A stretch of 64,000 bases of DNA from Actinomyces marseillensis (GCF_900155605.1 NZ_LT707420.1:1018690-1082689); one strand, 5' to 3'; shown: positions 1-9,053, counted from the stretch's first letter. Notes: generated by a model from the letters alone, not told the origin. A program made the numbers and translations.

Positions 1-1
1 C

Positions 2-490
2 GCGCACTGGGTGAACACCGGTGCCGGCTGGAAGTGGCAGCTCGAGGACGGCAGCTTCGCGGCCTCGCAAAGCGTCATCATTGGCGATGCAACGTACCGC
101 TTCAACGCTGATGGCATCATGGTCACCGGTTGGGAACAGCAGGACGGGAAGTGGAGCCACTACAGCTCGTACGGCGCCCGCACAAACGGCTGGCTCCAAG
201 AGAACGGCAGCTGGTACTACTTTGATCCGAGCACGGGCGTCATGAAGATCTGGTGGGCCCAGATTGATGGCCACTGGTACAACTTTGGCCTTGACGGCCG
301 CATGGTGACCGGATGGAAGAACCTCGATGGGCACTGGTATCGCTTTGGAACTGACGGCCATATGGTGACCGGATGGCAGCGTATCGGCCTGTCCTGGTAC
401 TACTTCGGCACCGATGGCCAAATGCGTACCGGCTGGCAGAAGATCGACGGCACTTGGTACTACTTCGCTCGTTCGGGAGCGTGGATCTGA
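2..490 (+). CDS. Cell-wall-binding repeat protein, C-terminal part (5' end outside window)
   Basis: The reading frame is open to the left edge, so only the last ~162 residues are seen. They consist almost entirely of about eight ~20-residue aromatic/glycine repeats of the form W-Y-F-G-x-D-G-x-M-x-T-G-W. This is the choline/glucan-binding type (CW_binding family) that fixes surface enzymes or adhesins to the cell wall or to polysaccharide. The repeats run to the stop, ending WYYFARSGAWI, so any catalytic domain and signal peptide lie upstream. The repeat class is clear. The ligand and the function of the full protein cannot be told from this fragment. Confidence 0.85.
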   Translation, partial: AHWVNTGAGWKWQLEDGSFAASQSVIIGDATYRFNADGIMVTGWEQQDGKWSHYSSYGARTNGWLQENGSWYYFDPSTGVMKIWWAQIDGHWYNFGLDGRMVTGWKNLDGHWYRFGTDGHMVTGWQRIGLSWYYFGTDGQMRTGWQKIDGTWYYFARSGAWI

Positions 491-525
491 CCTGATCGTC
501 TGATTATCCGCTGATTTACGAGGCT

Positions 526-559
526 GGGGCCGGGTAGCGCAATTATGCTCCCCGGCCCC
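526..559. terminator. Hairpin between convergent genes
   Basis: GGGGCCGGG (526-534) pairs exactly with CCCGGCCCC (551-559), with a 16-nt loop. It lies 35 bp after the stop of the repeat protein and about 80 bp past the stop of the convergent surface-protein gene. There is no clear T run, so termination is inferred from position and stem strength. Confidence 0.5.
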
Positions 560-637
560 GGCCATTTGTATTGAAATGTGTTGGCAGCTTTAGGCTTATT
601 CCGCTGAGCGGGCCCTTGGTGCTTTCACCGCAGCGCT

Positions 638-2263
638 TCAGTTTTCGCCGCGGCGACGCGCTGCCATGAGGATCGTGATTCCCATGCTCAAGAAGGCTGC
701 CGAGGCAGCAAGAGCGACGGGTGACCAACCGGTGTGTGCCAGTGCTCGCGGAGCGTTTCCACCCTGGGTGCCTTGCTCAGATGCAGGCTGACCAGGCTGT
801 GCCGGATCATCTGTTCCAGGCTGTGCTGGGTTGCCGCCGGGCTGACCGGGGTCAGAAGGCTGGTTGGGACCGATCGGAGCCGGAGACTGAGGCGTAGAAG
901 GCGTTGCCGGAGTTGCAGGCGTTGCCGGAGCAGTCGGTGCAACCGGGGGAGTAGAGGTTGAAGGCACGGGGGCCGGAGTGGTTGCCGAAGGCACTGGCGC
1001 CGGTGTGGTTACTGAAGGCGCCGGGGTCGTGGGGGTGGGGGTAGGAACAACGTTTTGCTCCCACTGTGCAACCAGCACGCGGTTCGGGTTCGCGGTGGTC
1101 AGCTCGACCGCGTCACCGGGAGTGAATTCCTCGCCACTTGCTTGGTCTTTCCAGCCCTTGAAGGTGTAGCCGTCGCGAGTGATTGCGTCAGCAGCGGTCT
1201 TTGTGACCGAAGGCTGTGTAACGTCACCGGTCTTGCGATCAACCTCGAAGTTGCCCTCAACACTTGGTGGCGTCGTCGAGCCGCCGTTCGCGTCGTAGCG
1301 CAGAGAGTACTTCGGCGCCCACACTGCCTTGAAGGTGTTCGTTTCGAGCAGTTGCTCCCAGGTCTTCGTGGTGGCAGCGGTCGTCCATACGGAGACATTT
1401 GCCCCCGCCTTGTAGGTATAGGTGTAGGTTGTGCCGAGCAGCGTCGTGCTATTCGTCCAGTTCACGAAGGTGTAGCCATCGCGAACGGGCTCTTCAGCCA
1501 GGAGGCTTGTGCGCGTCGTAATTGAAGTACCGGTCGAGGCCACCGCGTCAGTGTAGGTTGCCTGGCCCTTAATGGTGCCGCCGTTTGCGTCATAGACGAT
1601 GGGAGCGCAATTCTTCGGCGCAACAACCTTTACACGGAAACCCGTGTAGAACAGGTGATTCGTGTTCCCGCCGGTGTTGATGGGGGAGTCTGAGTTTCCC
1701 ATCAGTGTGTGGTGGAAGTACGCGATGTAGGTCTTACCGACCTCGGCGCGATTCGTTGCCTTGAAAATGTAGGAGAGCTTGCCGCCGTTGTTTGCCTGCG
1801 AGATCGGGTCGGTTGAGGTGTTGATGACGCCGATCAGGTCGGGATCAAAGTCGCCGCCAATCCCCGAGGGCGATGCAGCGATGATCGTTGTGTTGACATT
1901 GAAGGTGCCACCCAGAGGGCGCGAGGTCGTGTACTTGGAAAACTCGCCAGAAACCGTCAGTGTCGAGCCTTGTGCGATCTCAATTTCACCGAAGCGGTCC
2001 GCTTCGTCGGTTGCGGTTGTCGCGGTCGGGTTGTGGTTGATGGTGAGCGAGTTGTCAACGTCGCCGTCGGGGGAGAAGACACTCTTGATGACGGTGTTGG
2101 GGGATTGACAAACTTCGGGGCGCGTGATTGCCGAGGCCGTGCTTCCATCAGTGGCCGAGGCTGCGTGAGTGGGAGCGAGCAGTGCTGCGCCCGCGAGGGG
2201 GACAGTGATGAGCGCTGCGGCCACGCCGAGCGCTGTGCGCTGACGAATAAATGACAGAATCAT
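638..2263 (-). CDS. LPxTG-type surface protein with InlB B-repeats
   Basis: This is a 541-aa secreted, sortase-anchored protein. Residues 1-35 are a signal peptide (basic start, long Ala/Val/Leu core, THAASA cleavage region). Residues ~40-215 form a domain I do not recognise. Two Listeria-Bacteroides (InlB B-type) repeats follow at ~222-317 and ~320-403, each with YDANGG and RDGYTF..W. Residues ~405-505 are a Pro/Thr/Ala-rich wall-spanning linker. The C-terminus has an LAHTG sorting motif (508-512), a hydrophobic segment and the tail ARRRGEN. It is probably an adhesin or other host-contact protein; the ligand is unknown. The start at 2263 is supported by the signal peptide. Confidence 0.85.
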   Translation of the reverse strand: MILSFIRQRTALGVAAALITVPLAGAALLAPTHAASATDGSTASAITRPEVCQSPNTVIKSVFSPDGDVDNSLTINHNPTATTATDEADRFGEIEIAQGSTLTVSGEFSKYTTSRPLGGTFNVNTTIIAASPSGIGGDFDPDLIGVINTSTDPISQANNGGKLSYIFKATNRAEVGKTYIAYFHHTLMGNSDSPINTGGNTNHLFYTGFRVKVVAPKNCAPIVYDANGGTIKGQATYTDAVASTGTSITTRTSLLAEEPVRDGYTFVNWTNSTTLLGTTYTYTYKAGANVSVWTTAATTKTWEQLLETNTFKAVWAPKYSLRYDANGGSTTPPSVEGNFEVDRKTGDVTQPSVTKTAADAITRDGYTFKGWKDQASGEEFTPGDAVELTTANPNRVLVAQWEQNVVPTPTPTTPAPSVTTPAPVPSATTPAPVPSTSTPPVAPTAPATPATPATPSTPQSPAPIGPNQPSDPGQPGGNPAQPGTDDPAQPGQPASEQGTQGGNAPRALAHTGWSPVALAASAAFLSMGITILMAARRRGEN

Positions 2264-2485
2264 GCAAACTCCAGAGAAAAATCAGGTTTTCTTGAGGTAG
2301 GTTTCCACTGTAACGCAGCGAGCCTGCAGTTCCATACAGTTTTGCGAAAATGTGGTCATTCCAACGAAAATAGCTGAAAGAAGGCTGGGTGCCCAGGGAC
2401 TCTCCCTTATCCTCCACACGAAGTCACTAAAAGACACAGGCTATAAGGCATGGCATTTGCCGACTTCGTGTGTTTGGGGGTGCCG

Positions 2486-2887
2486 CTAGGCCTCGTCAGT
2501 GGAGGATTGGTCTTCTTCGATCGTCGCAAGCGCAACTTGGGTGGCGCCTGCTCGCGCATTCCAACCGAGGACTGCGACGGTGAGCGCGCCCATCACAAGA
2601 AAAATCAGGCTGGTCGAGGTCGAGCCGGAGGAGTGCATGAAGGCCATCGCGATGACCGCAATTCCTTGCGCGGTGCCCAGGACTCCGCCCATGAAGAGGA
2701 GGACCCAGACGGCTTGGTGGCCGGCGTTCCATGCGTGCGAGCCAACCGGGATATCGCGCAGATACAGGCCAAGAGGTGGACGAACCGCTTGGTTGCGGAC
2801 CAGAAGCCCGGTCACGAAGAGGTGGAGGCCGGCAATGACAACGATGAGTGCGGCGCAAACCAGAAGGATAGTGACCAGGGTGTTCAT
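2486..2887 (-). CDS. Small four-helix membrane protein, function unknown
   Basis: The gene encodes 133 aa with four predicted membrane helices (about residues 5-30, 53-75, 77-88 and 92-108) and a short acidic tail, EEDQSSTDEA. The segment HAWNAGHQAVW is faintly like the W-x-x-G-H motif of SdpI-type proteins, but I do not assign a family. It is divergent from the PH-domain gene, with a short shared upstream region. Codon use matches its neighbours. Confidence 0.6.
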   Translation of the reverse strand: MNTLVTILLVCAALIVVIAGLHLFVTGLLVRNQAVRPPLGLYLRDIPVGSHAWNAGHQAVWVLLFMGGVLGTAQGIAVIAMAFMHSSGSTSTSLIFLVMGALTVAVLGWNARAGATQVALATIEEDQSSTDEA

Positions 2888-2975
2888 GTGTTTCCTCTCG
2901 ACTGTTCCAGACTAGCAGGCTCGAAGAGAGAGGAAATTGTCAGAAGGGCGGGGCGCGGTCTGGCAGAATGAGGGT

Positions 2976-3488
2976 ATGGGTTTGTCGAAAAAGCTCCTGA
3001 GCAAAGATGAAGTTGTCGTCCGCCATATGCACACGCACATCAAGGTGCTGCTGTGGCGGATTGTGGCGCTTGTGCTGCTGCTTGTTGCCGCAATTGTTGG
3101 ATCGGTGTTTGTGCCTGTGGACTCGCGGAAGTGGGCGCTGCCGGCGATTTGGATTGTCTTTGTCATTATTGCGGTTCCGCTATTTGTCGTGCCGTGGGCC
3201 AAGTGGATGGCCGCGACCTATACGGTGACGACGAAGCGGATCATCACGCGCTCGGGCATTTTCCAGCGCACGGGGCACGACTTGCCTCTCAGTCGTATCT
3301 CGGACATTCAGATGGTGAAGGATCTGAATGATCGCCTGTTTGGGTGTGGAACTCTGGCCTTACAGACCTCGGCGGACGACCCGCTGCTGTTGCACGATGT
3401 GCCGAATGTGGAGATCGTGCAGGTTGAGATCTCGAACCTGCTGTTCAACGACGTTCAAGGCGCGATCGACGCCGACCCGAATTCGTGA
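2976..3488 (+). CDS. PH domain-containing membrane protein (bPH2/DUF304)
   Basis: The protein is 170 aa. The start at ATG 2976 is chosen because MGLSKKLLSKDEVVV begins the usual domain; an upstream in-frame start at 2937 would add 13 odd residues. Two membrane helices (~29-50 and ~57-75) are followed by the bacterial pleckstrin-homology segment, with T-V-T-T-K-R-I-I-T-R-S-G and SRISDIQ. Family members sit at the membrane inner face; their molecular role is poorly known. It is a single gene that ends in a hairpin shared with the convergent helicase gene. Confidence 0.8.
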   Translation: MGLSKKLLSKDEVVVRHMHTHIKVLLWRIVALVLLLVAAIVGSVFVPVDSRKWALPAIWIVFVIIAVPLFVVPWAKWMAATYTVTTKRIITRSGIFQRTGHDLPLSRISDIQMVKDLNDRLFGCGTLALQTSADDPLLLHDVPNVEIVQVEISNLLFNDVQGAIDADPNS

Positions 3489-3512
3489 GGGTAGTCCCTG
3501 ATAGAACGTGTG

Positions 3513-3546
3513 CCCGAGAACTGACGATTAGTCGACAGTTCTCGGG
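3513..3546. terminator. Bidirectional hairpin terminator
   Basis: CCCGAGAACTG (3513-3523) and CAGTTCTCGGG (3536-3546) are a perfect 11-bp inverted repeat with a 12-nt loop, between two convergent genes. CTTTT follows on the + side within 12 nt. Confidence 0.7.
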
Positions 3547-3578
3547 TACAGTGCTTTTCGGTGACTTTTGACCGCGTT

Positions 3579-5336
3579 TTATGCGCCCTTGATGCGCTCG
3601 CGAAGCGTGCTTTCACCAGCATAGATATAGGTTCCACGGATTCCGCGCGTGAGTAGAACGCGGTAGCAATTGCGGATGTACCTAAGAAGATCGTCATCAG
3701 TAGTTTCGCGCTCTGAGGGCTCCAATGCGAGGCCAACATTCGCTTTTCCACGCTTGTCTGCGTAACGGCTGCGATTGGCCCTGAGGCAGCCATCGGGGCC
3801 GACCTCGATGTCGGGGCCGATAATTACTCCCGCATAGTTCAGGTCATATCCCTGAAGTGTGTGGATAGAACCGACTTCATCAGGATTTCCTTTTCCGACC
3901 CAATCTTTGGTAGTGCTGTTCCAAAAAAGTTCGCAGTCGCCGATGACAATATCCGGAGTCACTTGATCGTCTTTAGAAACCCACTCCCATGCGTATCCGG
4001 CAGCGAGTCGAGAAAGGCCGTATTCTTCATTTTTCTTACGAATCTCGCCGATCATTTCGTTTAAATCTGTGAAAACGCGAAGTTCGTAGTCTTTAATATG
4101 TGGCACCTCGATGGGGGAACACGGGCCAACAGACAACAATTGATCAAGAAACTCTCCGTATTCTGCAGAGTCTCCTTGGATTCGCAATTGTGAATGTAAT
4201 GCGTGGATTCGACCAGAAGCACGACTTGAATCAAGGCAGGCGTTAATTTCTTTGGGCGTGAGATCCTGCGGGCGCACACTCTGCTCTGGGTCGAGAAGCA
4301 AAATCAGGTGATCACATTGTTTTCTCAGCCAGTCCAGCTGGCTGTTTCCCGACTTAGGGTTACCAAAGAGGCGCTCATTGATTTTTCGATACTGTCTTGT
4401 CAACTTCCCAACTGCCTGTGCGGAATATCGATTTAAACGGTGGGCCTCATCGACAATGAGGATGTCGAAGCGTTCGTTAGACTCACCTACATCGAATGGT
4501 GTCAGAACCATGCTGGGGGAAAGGTGCGAAATGTTTGAGAAGACGTCTTTGACAGATGCGCGGAGCGATTGCTGGGGAACAACAAGCCCAATCCTTCGCC
4601 CCTCAAATAACTGTTTGTAACCTTCTTGGTAGTACTCGTCAAAAACTGATTCACCGGTGGGTGCTTGATTCGGGGTTCCCAGATCTGACAGTAACTTTGT
4701 CAGGAAGATACCAACGACCGTCTTTCCTGTCCCCGCGCTTCCCTGGACGACGTGGACTGATGATTCTCCTTCTTCAAGCGACTGCCATAAGTCGTCAATA
4801 ATTGCCTCGGTCACTTGGATTTGATCGTCATTCAGTGCCTTGTAGGGGGAGTACTTGAAGAGGTTACTATTTCGAATGTCTAGGGCGCTCTGATTAAACA
4901 ACCCTAAAACCCGAAGATTCTCAACAATCTGATCGAAAGTGACCTGGTAGTGTTCGCGATCAAAGTAATCGCAATCAGCAATACCTGCGTTGCTGTTAAT
5001 GACCTGGTATTTTCCGTCTCCGGAGAACAACATGATTAGTTGGGACTCCAAATCCAAGCAAGTTGACTTGTTGAAAGTATCGTCAAGGATGACGCGAATT
5101 TCTCTCAAGCCCTGTTTCTGTGGATTCTGCAGGTGCTGACGTGTACGACTGAGGAAATCTGTCGTTTCGCCGACATAGAGTCGTTCGTCATTATTGATGA
5201 TGTAGACGACTGGCCAATTATGAAGACGGGAATTGGCATCTGTCTTTACATCGGTCGCACCATCATCGCTGAAAGAAAACTCCCGAATTTCGATATGTCT
5301 GCGTGCCTCAGCAATTTTCTTTTTAGAGCTGGTCAT
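3579..5336 (-). CDS. GIY-YIG nuclease fused to DUF2075 SF1-type helicase/ATPase
   Basis: This 585-aa protein has two modules. Residues ~40-125 form a GIY-YIG-like domain (VVYIINNDERLYVGET, then R-x-R-Q-H). Residues ~165-580 are a DUF2075 P-loop helicase-type domain: Walker A GSAGTGKT (199-206), Walker B ILIVDEAH (292-299), a DPEQSVR sensor (~349), S-I-H-T-L-Q-G-Y (motif V-like), and YRVLLTRG (motif VI-like) near the end. It probably acts on nucleic acid. Families of this type occur in defence and mobile regions. It overlaps the MazG gene upstream by 14 bp, so translation is probably coupled. Its DNA is visibly less GC-rich than the flanks. A defence role is inferred. Confidence 0.85.
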   Translation of the reverse strand: MTSSKKKIAEARRHIEIREFSFSDDGATDVKTDANSRLHNWPVVYIINNDERLYVGETTDFLSRTRQHLQNPQKQGLREIRVILDDTFNKSTCLDLESQLIMLFSGDGKYQVINSNAGIADCDYFDREHYQVTFDQIVENLRVLGLFNQSALDIRNSNLFKYSPYKALNDDQIQVTEAIIDDLWQSLEEGESSVHVVQGSAGTGKTVVGIFLTKLLSDLGTPNQAPTGESVFDEYYQEGYKQLFEGRRIGLVVPQQSLRASVKDVFSNISHLSPSMVLTPFDVGESNERFDILIVDEAHRLNRYSAQAVGKLTRQYRKINERLFGNPKSGNSQLDWLRKQCDHLILLLDPEQSVRPQDLTPKEINACLDSSRASGRIHALHSQLRIQGDSAEYGEFLDQLLSVGPCSPIEVPHIKDYELRVFTDLNEMIGEIRKKNEEYGLSRLAAGYAWEWVSKDDQVTPDIVIGDCELFWNSTTKDWVGKGNPDEVGSIHTLQGYDLNYAGVIIGPDIEVGPDGCLRANRSRYADKRGKANVGLALEPSERETTDDDLLRYIRNCYRVLLTRGIRGTYIYAGESTLRERIKGA

Positions 5337-5643
5337 ACTTCATGCTGCTCCCACGCGACTTTTCAACTGGATACTTCTGCGCCGTCACAGCAAGCTTTTC
5401 CAACACGATCTGATCGGGCTCAAGCCCGATCTTCATTGCAAGGAAATAACAGTAGGTGAGGACATCGGCGAGCTCTTCCTTGACAGCCTGAGGATCCCCA
5501 TCGGGCGACCACTGGAAGCACTCTAAGAGCTCAGCGGCCTCGATCGAAATTGATTTCGCCAAGTTTTCGGGCGTGTGGAACTGGTCCCAGTCGCGCTCCT
5601 CGGAGAACGCGCGTAATTTCTGTGCAACCGCATCGTCAAGCAT
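5323..5643 (-). CDS. MazG-like nucleotide pyrophosphohydrolase
   Basis: This 106-aa all-alpha NTP-PPase has the metal-binding pattern E35-A-A-E38 followed by E56-E57-L-A-D60, i.e. the E-x-x-E...E-x-x-D signature. It would hydrolyse a (d)NTP to the monophosphate and PPi. The length and the ECFQW...VLTYCY context fit the compact MazG-like/dCTPase group rather than full two-domain MazG. The stop overlaps the start of the helicase gene by 14 bp, so the two form one operon. Possible jobs are nucleotide-pool cleaning or dNTP depletion during phage attack; the sequence does not decide. Confidence 0.85.
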   Translation of the reverse strand: MLDDAVAQKLRAFSEERDWDQFHTPENLAKSISIEAAELLECFQWSPDGDPQAVKEELADVLTYCYFLAMKIGLEPDQIVLEKLAVTAQKYPVEKSRGSSMKYDQL

Positions 5644-5695
5644 GCTTTCACTTTACTGTGAAGCACTCCCATCCGGGGGCAGATATGCGAGCTCT

Positions 5696-6361
5696 CTACC
5701 AAAATACTAGTTGGTATCTTTTCCTTCGCGGATTTCTGAATGCGTCCTCGCCATAGAAATTGATTTGCCTGTCGCCCCACCAGGAAAGGAACTCCTCAGC
5801 GGTTTCACCGTTGTGCTCTTCGTCGAATGCACAGTCAAATGAGGCGATGATTCCATCGGTTGCTTCAGCCAGAGCCGCGCAAACCAATCCGTAACCGGTT
5901 GAAGCAACGGGAGGGCCACCAAAGTTACGTTCGTCGGACCAGTAGTGGTCTTGTGCCAGAATTTTTGCTAGTCGAGTTGGAGGAACAATATCTTCGAATT
6001 CTTCAACGATGTACCACAAGCCAAGGTGCTCCGGTTTGTAGTCAGGTGGGTTAGTCAAGTCTTCTTCGCTAATTCGATCGTCATCTTCGACGAAAGAACA
6101 ACTAGGCCAAGAATCCGAATCCCAGATCCCATCAATCGAATATTCGAAGCCCAGATACAAATCTGGTGTCCACACCGTGTCGATTTCAACGTACTTAATT
6201 GGTATATCTGCCCGAGAAGGATAGAAAGCTTTAACCTCTATTGTTGAACCGATACCGTGACGGTTCAACAATGTTTGAAATAACTCTTGTGTGCGACTAC
6301 GAATCTCTTCAACAAGAGGCAGAGCATCTACTGTCGGATAAACATCAATGGTTGTCGACAT
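5696..6361 (-). CDS. Hypothetical acidic protein
   Basis: The gene encodes 221 aa, rich in Asp/Glu and aromatics, with no signal peptide or membrane helix. I recognise no family. Notable stretches are EIDTVWTPDLYLGFEYSIDG (~58-77), where it looks beta-rich, and a Trp-rich C-terminal part (EEFLSWWGDRQ). It lies 52 bp upstream of the MazG gene on the same strand and may be the first gene of the same transcription unit. Its DNA is locally AT-richer than the flanking core genes. The soluble acidic character would also fit an immunity or antitoxin-like protein, but nothing proves that. Confidence 0.6.
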   Translation of the reverse strand: MSTTIDVYPTVDALPLVEEIRSRTQELFQTLLNRHGIGSTIEVKAFYPSRADIPIKYVEIDTVWTPDLYLGFEYSIDGIWDSDSWPSCSFVEDDDRISEEDLTNPPDYKPEHLGLWYIVEEFEDIVPPTRLAKILAQDHYWSDERNFGGPPVASTGYGLVCAALAEATDGIIASFDCAFDEEHNGETAEEFLSWWGDRQINFYGEDAFRNPRRKRYQLVFW

Positions 6362-6426
6362 GGGATTATGCTACTGACTCCCGCCTTCAATTCGTGCTTG
6401 TTTGGCGCACATGCGGAAAACTAATT

Positions 6427-7518
6427 TTAAGTCCAGCTTTCGTCTGACTCATGCCACTCGTGGCCTCGAAAGCGCCGTCCTTCTCCATCACACCGCTCAC
6501 TTGGCGGCTCCCACAACAGTGCGTAACGAGCGGGAATAGGTTTCGAGGCTACCCCGATCGCAGAGTTAATTCGTCTGCGCAGCTCACTCCAATCGTTGAA
6601 ATCCAGCCAGTTGACTCGAAGGAAACGCCAGCCCTGGTCTTGTAGTGCCTGCTCGCGTTGAACCCACGAGCGCTTCGCGCGGTCGAATTCCCCCTGTGTT
6701 GATCCCAGTTTCTCAATCCCATCGAACTCGATGATGAGTTTGCGCCGCGGAATCGCGATATCAGCGAAGAGAGGTCGTCCACCTGCAGATAGCTCACACT
6801 GCGTCGAAAAGTCGTAGGGGCATAGAGAGCGAACCACCCACGCAAGCGCGGCCTCGGCAGGATTGCTACACCCGGGGTCGATTGTGCTCAGTATCCGTTG
6901 CGCGCGGGCATAGCCGCGGCGTCCCTTCGCGCGTTCCAAACGCGAAAGGATCTCTTTCCGTATGTCTTCCGCACGGCCTCGGCAGGCATCTTGCGAAAAA
7001 TTACTGAATCCAGACCACTTGTGGAGGGCGCCGCATCCCAGTACAAATGCTTGCAGCGCGTCATCGTGCATTGCGCAACGGATCAGCGCGTCGTAGGGGT
7101 GCTCGGTCAATATCCCTGAAACCCGCGCGCGTTCCGAGGTAATCGGCGGGCCACGTCGATAGACTCGCCGAACCGCGGGCACGGGCTTTGCCGCGCATCT
7201 AAACGGCGGAATGAGCTGACTTGTCCGGCGCTGCGGCTGATATAACTCGACATTCGGGTTCGCGATCCAGCCTTGTACGCCGTGGAGTAGAAGCGCCGAG
7301 GTGCCAACGACAAGCGGCATCGGATCTCCTTGCTGGACTGACGCAATAATGCGTGCCATCGCAATTGACTTCCAGATATCCCATGGTTTTGCGCTGCTCG
7401 GATCAAAAGGCAGCTGGACGTAGGCGCCGCGGTGTAAGCGCAATTGCCCCTTGAGAGGGGAACTTCTGGAGGAGCTCCCGCGATAGCTCAAGGTCACGTG
7501 CGGCAGTTGTGTGCTCAT
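6427..7518 (-). CDS. DUF559/Vsr-like PD-(D/E)XK nuclease-domain protein
   Basis: The protein is 363 aa. The C-terminal third carries a restriction-endonuclease-like core: AEAALAW (E222), FADIAIP (D253), then KLIIEFDG (E264), and W-R-F-L-R-V-N-W near 297. That is the DUF559 pattern. Residues 1-150 resemble the helix-turn-helix/AbiEi-like N-terminal region found on many actinobacterial DUF559 proteins, including PLVVGTSALLLHG. The substrate is unknown. It lies upstream of the unknown/MazG/helicase genes on the same strand, 65 bp away. Its GC content is closer to core genes than theirs. The nuclease fold is fairly secure; defence function is inferred. Confidence 0.75.
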   Translation of the reverse strand: MSTQLPHVTLSYRGSSSRSSPLKGQLRLHRGAYVQLPFDPSSAKPWDIWKSIAMARIIASVQQGDPMPLVVGTSALLLHGVQGWIANPNVELYQPQRRTSQLIPPFRCAAKPVPAVRRVYRRGPPITSERARVSGILTEHPYDALIRCAMHDDALQAFVLGCGALHKWSGFSNFSQDACRGRAEDIRKEILSRLERAKGRRGYARAQRILSTIDPGCSNPAEAALAWVVRSLCPYDFSTQCELSAGGRPLFADIAIPRRKLIIEFDGIEKLGSTQGEFDRAKRSWVQREQALQDQGWRFLRVNWLDFNDWSELRRRINSAIGVASKPIPARYALLWEPPSERCDGEGRRFRGHEWHESDESWT

Positions 7519-7985
7519 AGTGGACAGTGTGGGGCGGGGGAGAGGGCTTTGCGTTTTTCGAGCGAAACCTGTGGATGAATCGTTGAAATCCTGCGCTGTG
7601 GATGAGTTCGTTGCGTGCGAAGCGAGACTTTCGGGTGGTGTTGGGTCGGTTTAGAGCTGTTTCGTGCTTCGTGTGTGGTGTTGACGGTGAAATTCGGTGA
7701 CTTCGACGCGGATTCACGCTGCTTGGAGTGGCTTGTGTCGGGTATTCACGGTGAAATCCGGTGTCGTCCGATCGGATTGACACCGGTTGGCGCGATTGAC
7801 ACCGTTTGGAGGACGGGCATTGCGCTTTTTGGGCTATGCGATGCCGCCAAGTAGCGTCAATGCCGCCAAGTGGTGTCGATAGGGGAGGCGTGGGGAGCTG
7901 AGTTCAGGAACGAGGCCCCGCCTCGCGCACCCCGAAATATGGACACCTTCTGCCGACCTGCCGCCCCCCGCGCAACAATGGCAGC
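7519..7985. other. Gene-free 467-bp stretch between the nuclease gene and leuB
   Basis: No convincing gene is present; short frames here have no start context or family features. The stretch holds a direct repeat (7681-7708 and 7745-7770) and two pairs of 18-bp repeats in opposite orientation (annotated separately). The leuB promoter should lie in the last ~100 bp. Confidence 0.7.
7775..7881. repeat. Two pairs of 19-bp-spaced repeats in inverted orientation (possible IS-end remnant)
   Basis: Copies in forward orientation: GATTGACACCGGTTGGCG (7775-7792) and GATTGACACCGTTTGGAG (7794-7811). Copies in reverse orientation: CGCCAAGTAGCGTCAATG (7845-7862) and CGCCAAGTGGTGTCGATA (7864-7881). Within each pair the start-to-start distance is 19 bp, and the two pairs flank only 33 bp. 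Iterated repeats just inside both ends are a feature of IS21-family termini, so this may be a collapsed element. A clustered operator is the alternative. No transposase is present. Confidence 0.5.
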
Positions 7986-9044
7986 ATGACACATCTGAAA
8001 CTCGCAGTAATCCCCGGTGACGGCATCGGGCAGGAAATCATCCCCGAAGGCATCAAGGCTCTGGAAGCTGTCATTCCCTCTGATGTCACACTGCAGTACA
8101 CAGAATTCGATCTTGGCGCGCGCCGCTATCACCGCACTGGCGAGATCCTGACCGACACGGACCTCGAGGTCATCGACCAGCACGATGCCATCCTCTTGGG
8201 TGCGATTGGCGATCCATCGGTCGCCTCAGGCGTCCTTGAGCGCGGCCTGCTCCTTAAGCTCCGTTTCTCGCTGGACCACTATGTCAATCTGCGCCCCTCG
8301 CACTACTACCCGGGTGTCCCGACCCCACTGGCGAACCCCGGAGACATTGATTTCATCGTCGTGCGCGAGGGCACTGAAAGCCTTTACGCCGGAAACGGCG
8401 GAACCCTGCGAAAGGGTACGATTCACGAGGTCGCACAGGAGATCTCCGTCAACACGGCCTTTGGCGTTGAGCGCCTGGTGCGCTACGCATTTGAACAGGC
8501 AGCAGCCCGTCCGGCTCACCACCTGACACTGGTCCATAAGCACAATGTTTTGGTCTTTGCCGGTGGCCTGTGGAGCCGCATCGTTGAGGAAGTGGGCCGC
8601 GAATACCCGCAGGTCCGCGTCGACTACTGTCACATTGACGCCGCAACGATCTACATGGTGACTGATCCGGGTCGCTTCGATGTCATCGTCACCGATAACC
8701 TCTTCGGCGACATCTTGACCGATGAGGCGGGAGCTGTCACCGGCGGCGTTGGCCTTTCGGCCTCGGGAAATATCAACCCCGAAGGCGCGCACCCCTCAAT
8801 GTTCGAGCCCGTCCACGGCTCCGCGCCCGACATTGCGGGTCAGGGCAAGGCGGACCCGACCGCAACCATTGCCTCTGTTGCGCTCATGCTCAATCACCTC
8901 GGCTATGCCGATCAGTCGCGCGCGATCATGGACGCGATTGAAGAAGACATGCGCAACCGTGCGGCCGCTAATGCCGCTGGCGACCCTTTGGTACGTACGA
9001 CCGAGCAGATCGGCAACGACCTGGTCGCGCTGATTCGCCGCTGA
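7986..9044 (+). CDS. leuB: 3-isopropylmalate dehydrogenase
   Basis: This 352-aa enzyme oxidises and decarboxylates 3-isopropylmalate to 2-oxoisocaproate with NAD+ in leucine synthesis, in the cytoplasm. The isocitrate/isopropylmalate dehydrogenase fold is seen from [10 protein letters not shown] at the N-terminus. The metal/substrate region is [18 protein letters not shown], and the NAD-loop is [19 protein letters not shown]. Full length for the actinobacterial type. It is followed by ilvE, 234 bp away, also of branched-chain metabolism; the partner isomerase leuCD lies at 36.1-38.2 kb. Confidence 0.95.
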   Translation: MTHLKLAVIPGDGIGQEIIPEGIKALEAVIPSDVTLQYTEFDLGARRYHRTGEILTDTDLEVIDQHDAILLGAIGDPSVASGVLERGLLLKLRFSLDHYVNLRPSHYYPGVPTPLANPGDIDFIVVREGTESLYAGNGGTLRKGTIHEVAQEISVNTAFGVERLVRYAFEQAAARPAHHLTLVHKHNVLVFAGGLWSRIVEEVGREYPQVRVDYCHIDAATIYMVTDPGRFDVIVTDNLFGDILTDEAGAVTGGVGLSASGNINPEGAHPSMFEPVHGSAPDIAGQGKADPTATIASVALMLNHLGYADQSRAIMDAIEEDMRNRAAANAAGDPLVRTTEQIGNDLVALIRR

Positions 9045-9053
9045 CGAGGCCGC

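Noticed and set aside
7615-7854. 79-codon frame in the spacer before leuB
   Set aside because: No ribosome site, no recognisable protein pattern, and it runs through the repeat cluster.
7519-7985. Leader-peptide attenuator for leuB
   Set aside because: No short frame rich in Leu codons with a following terminator is visible.
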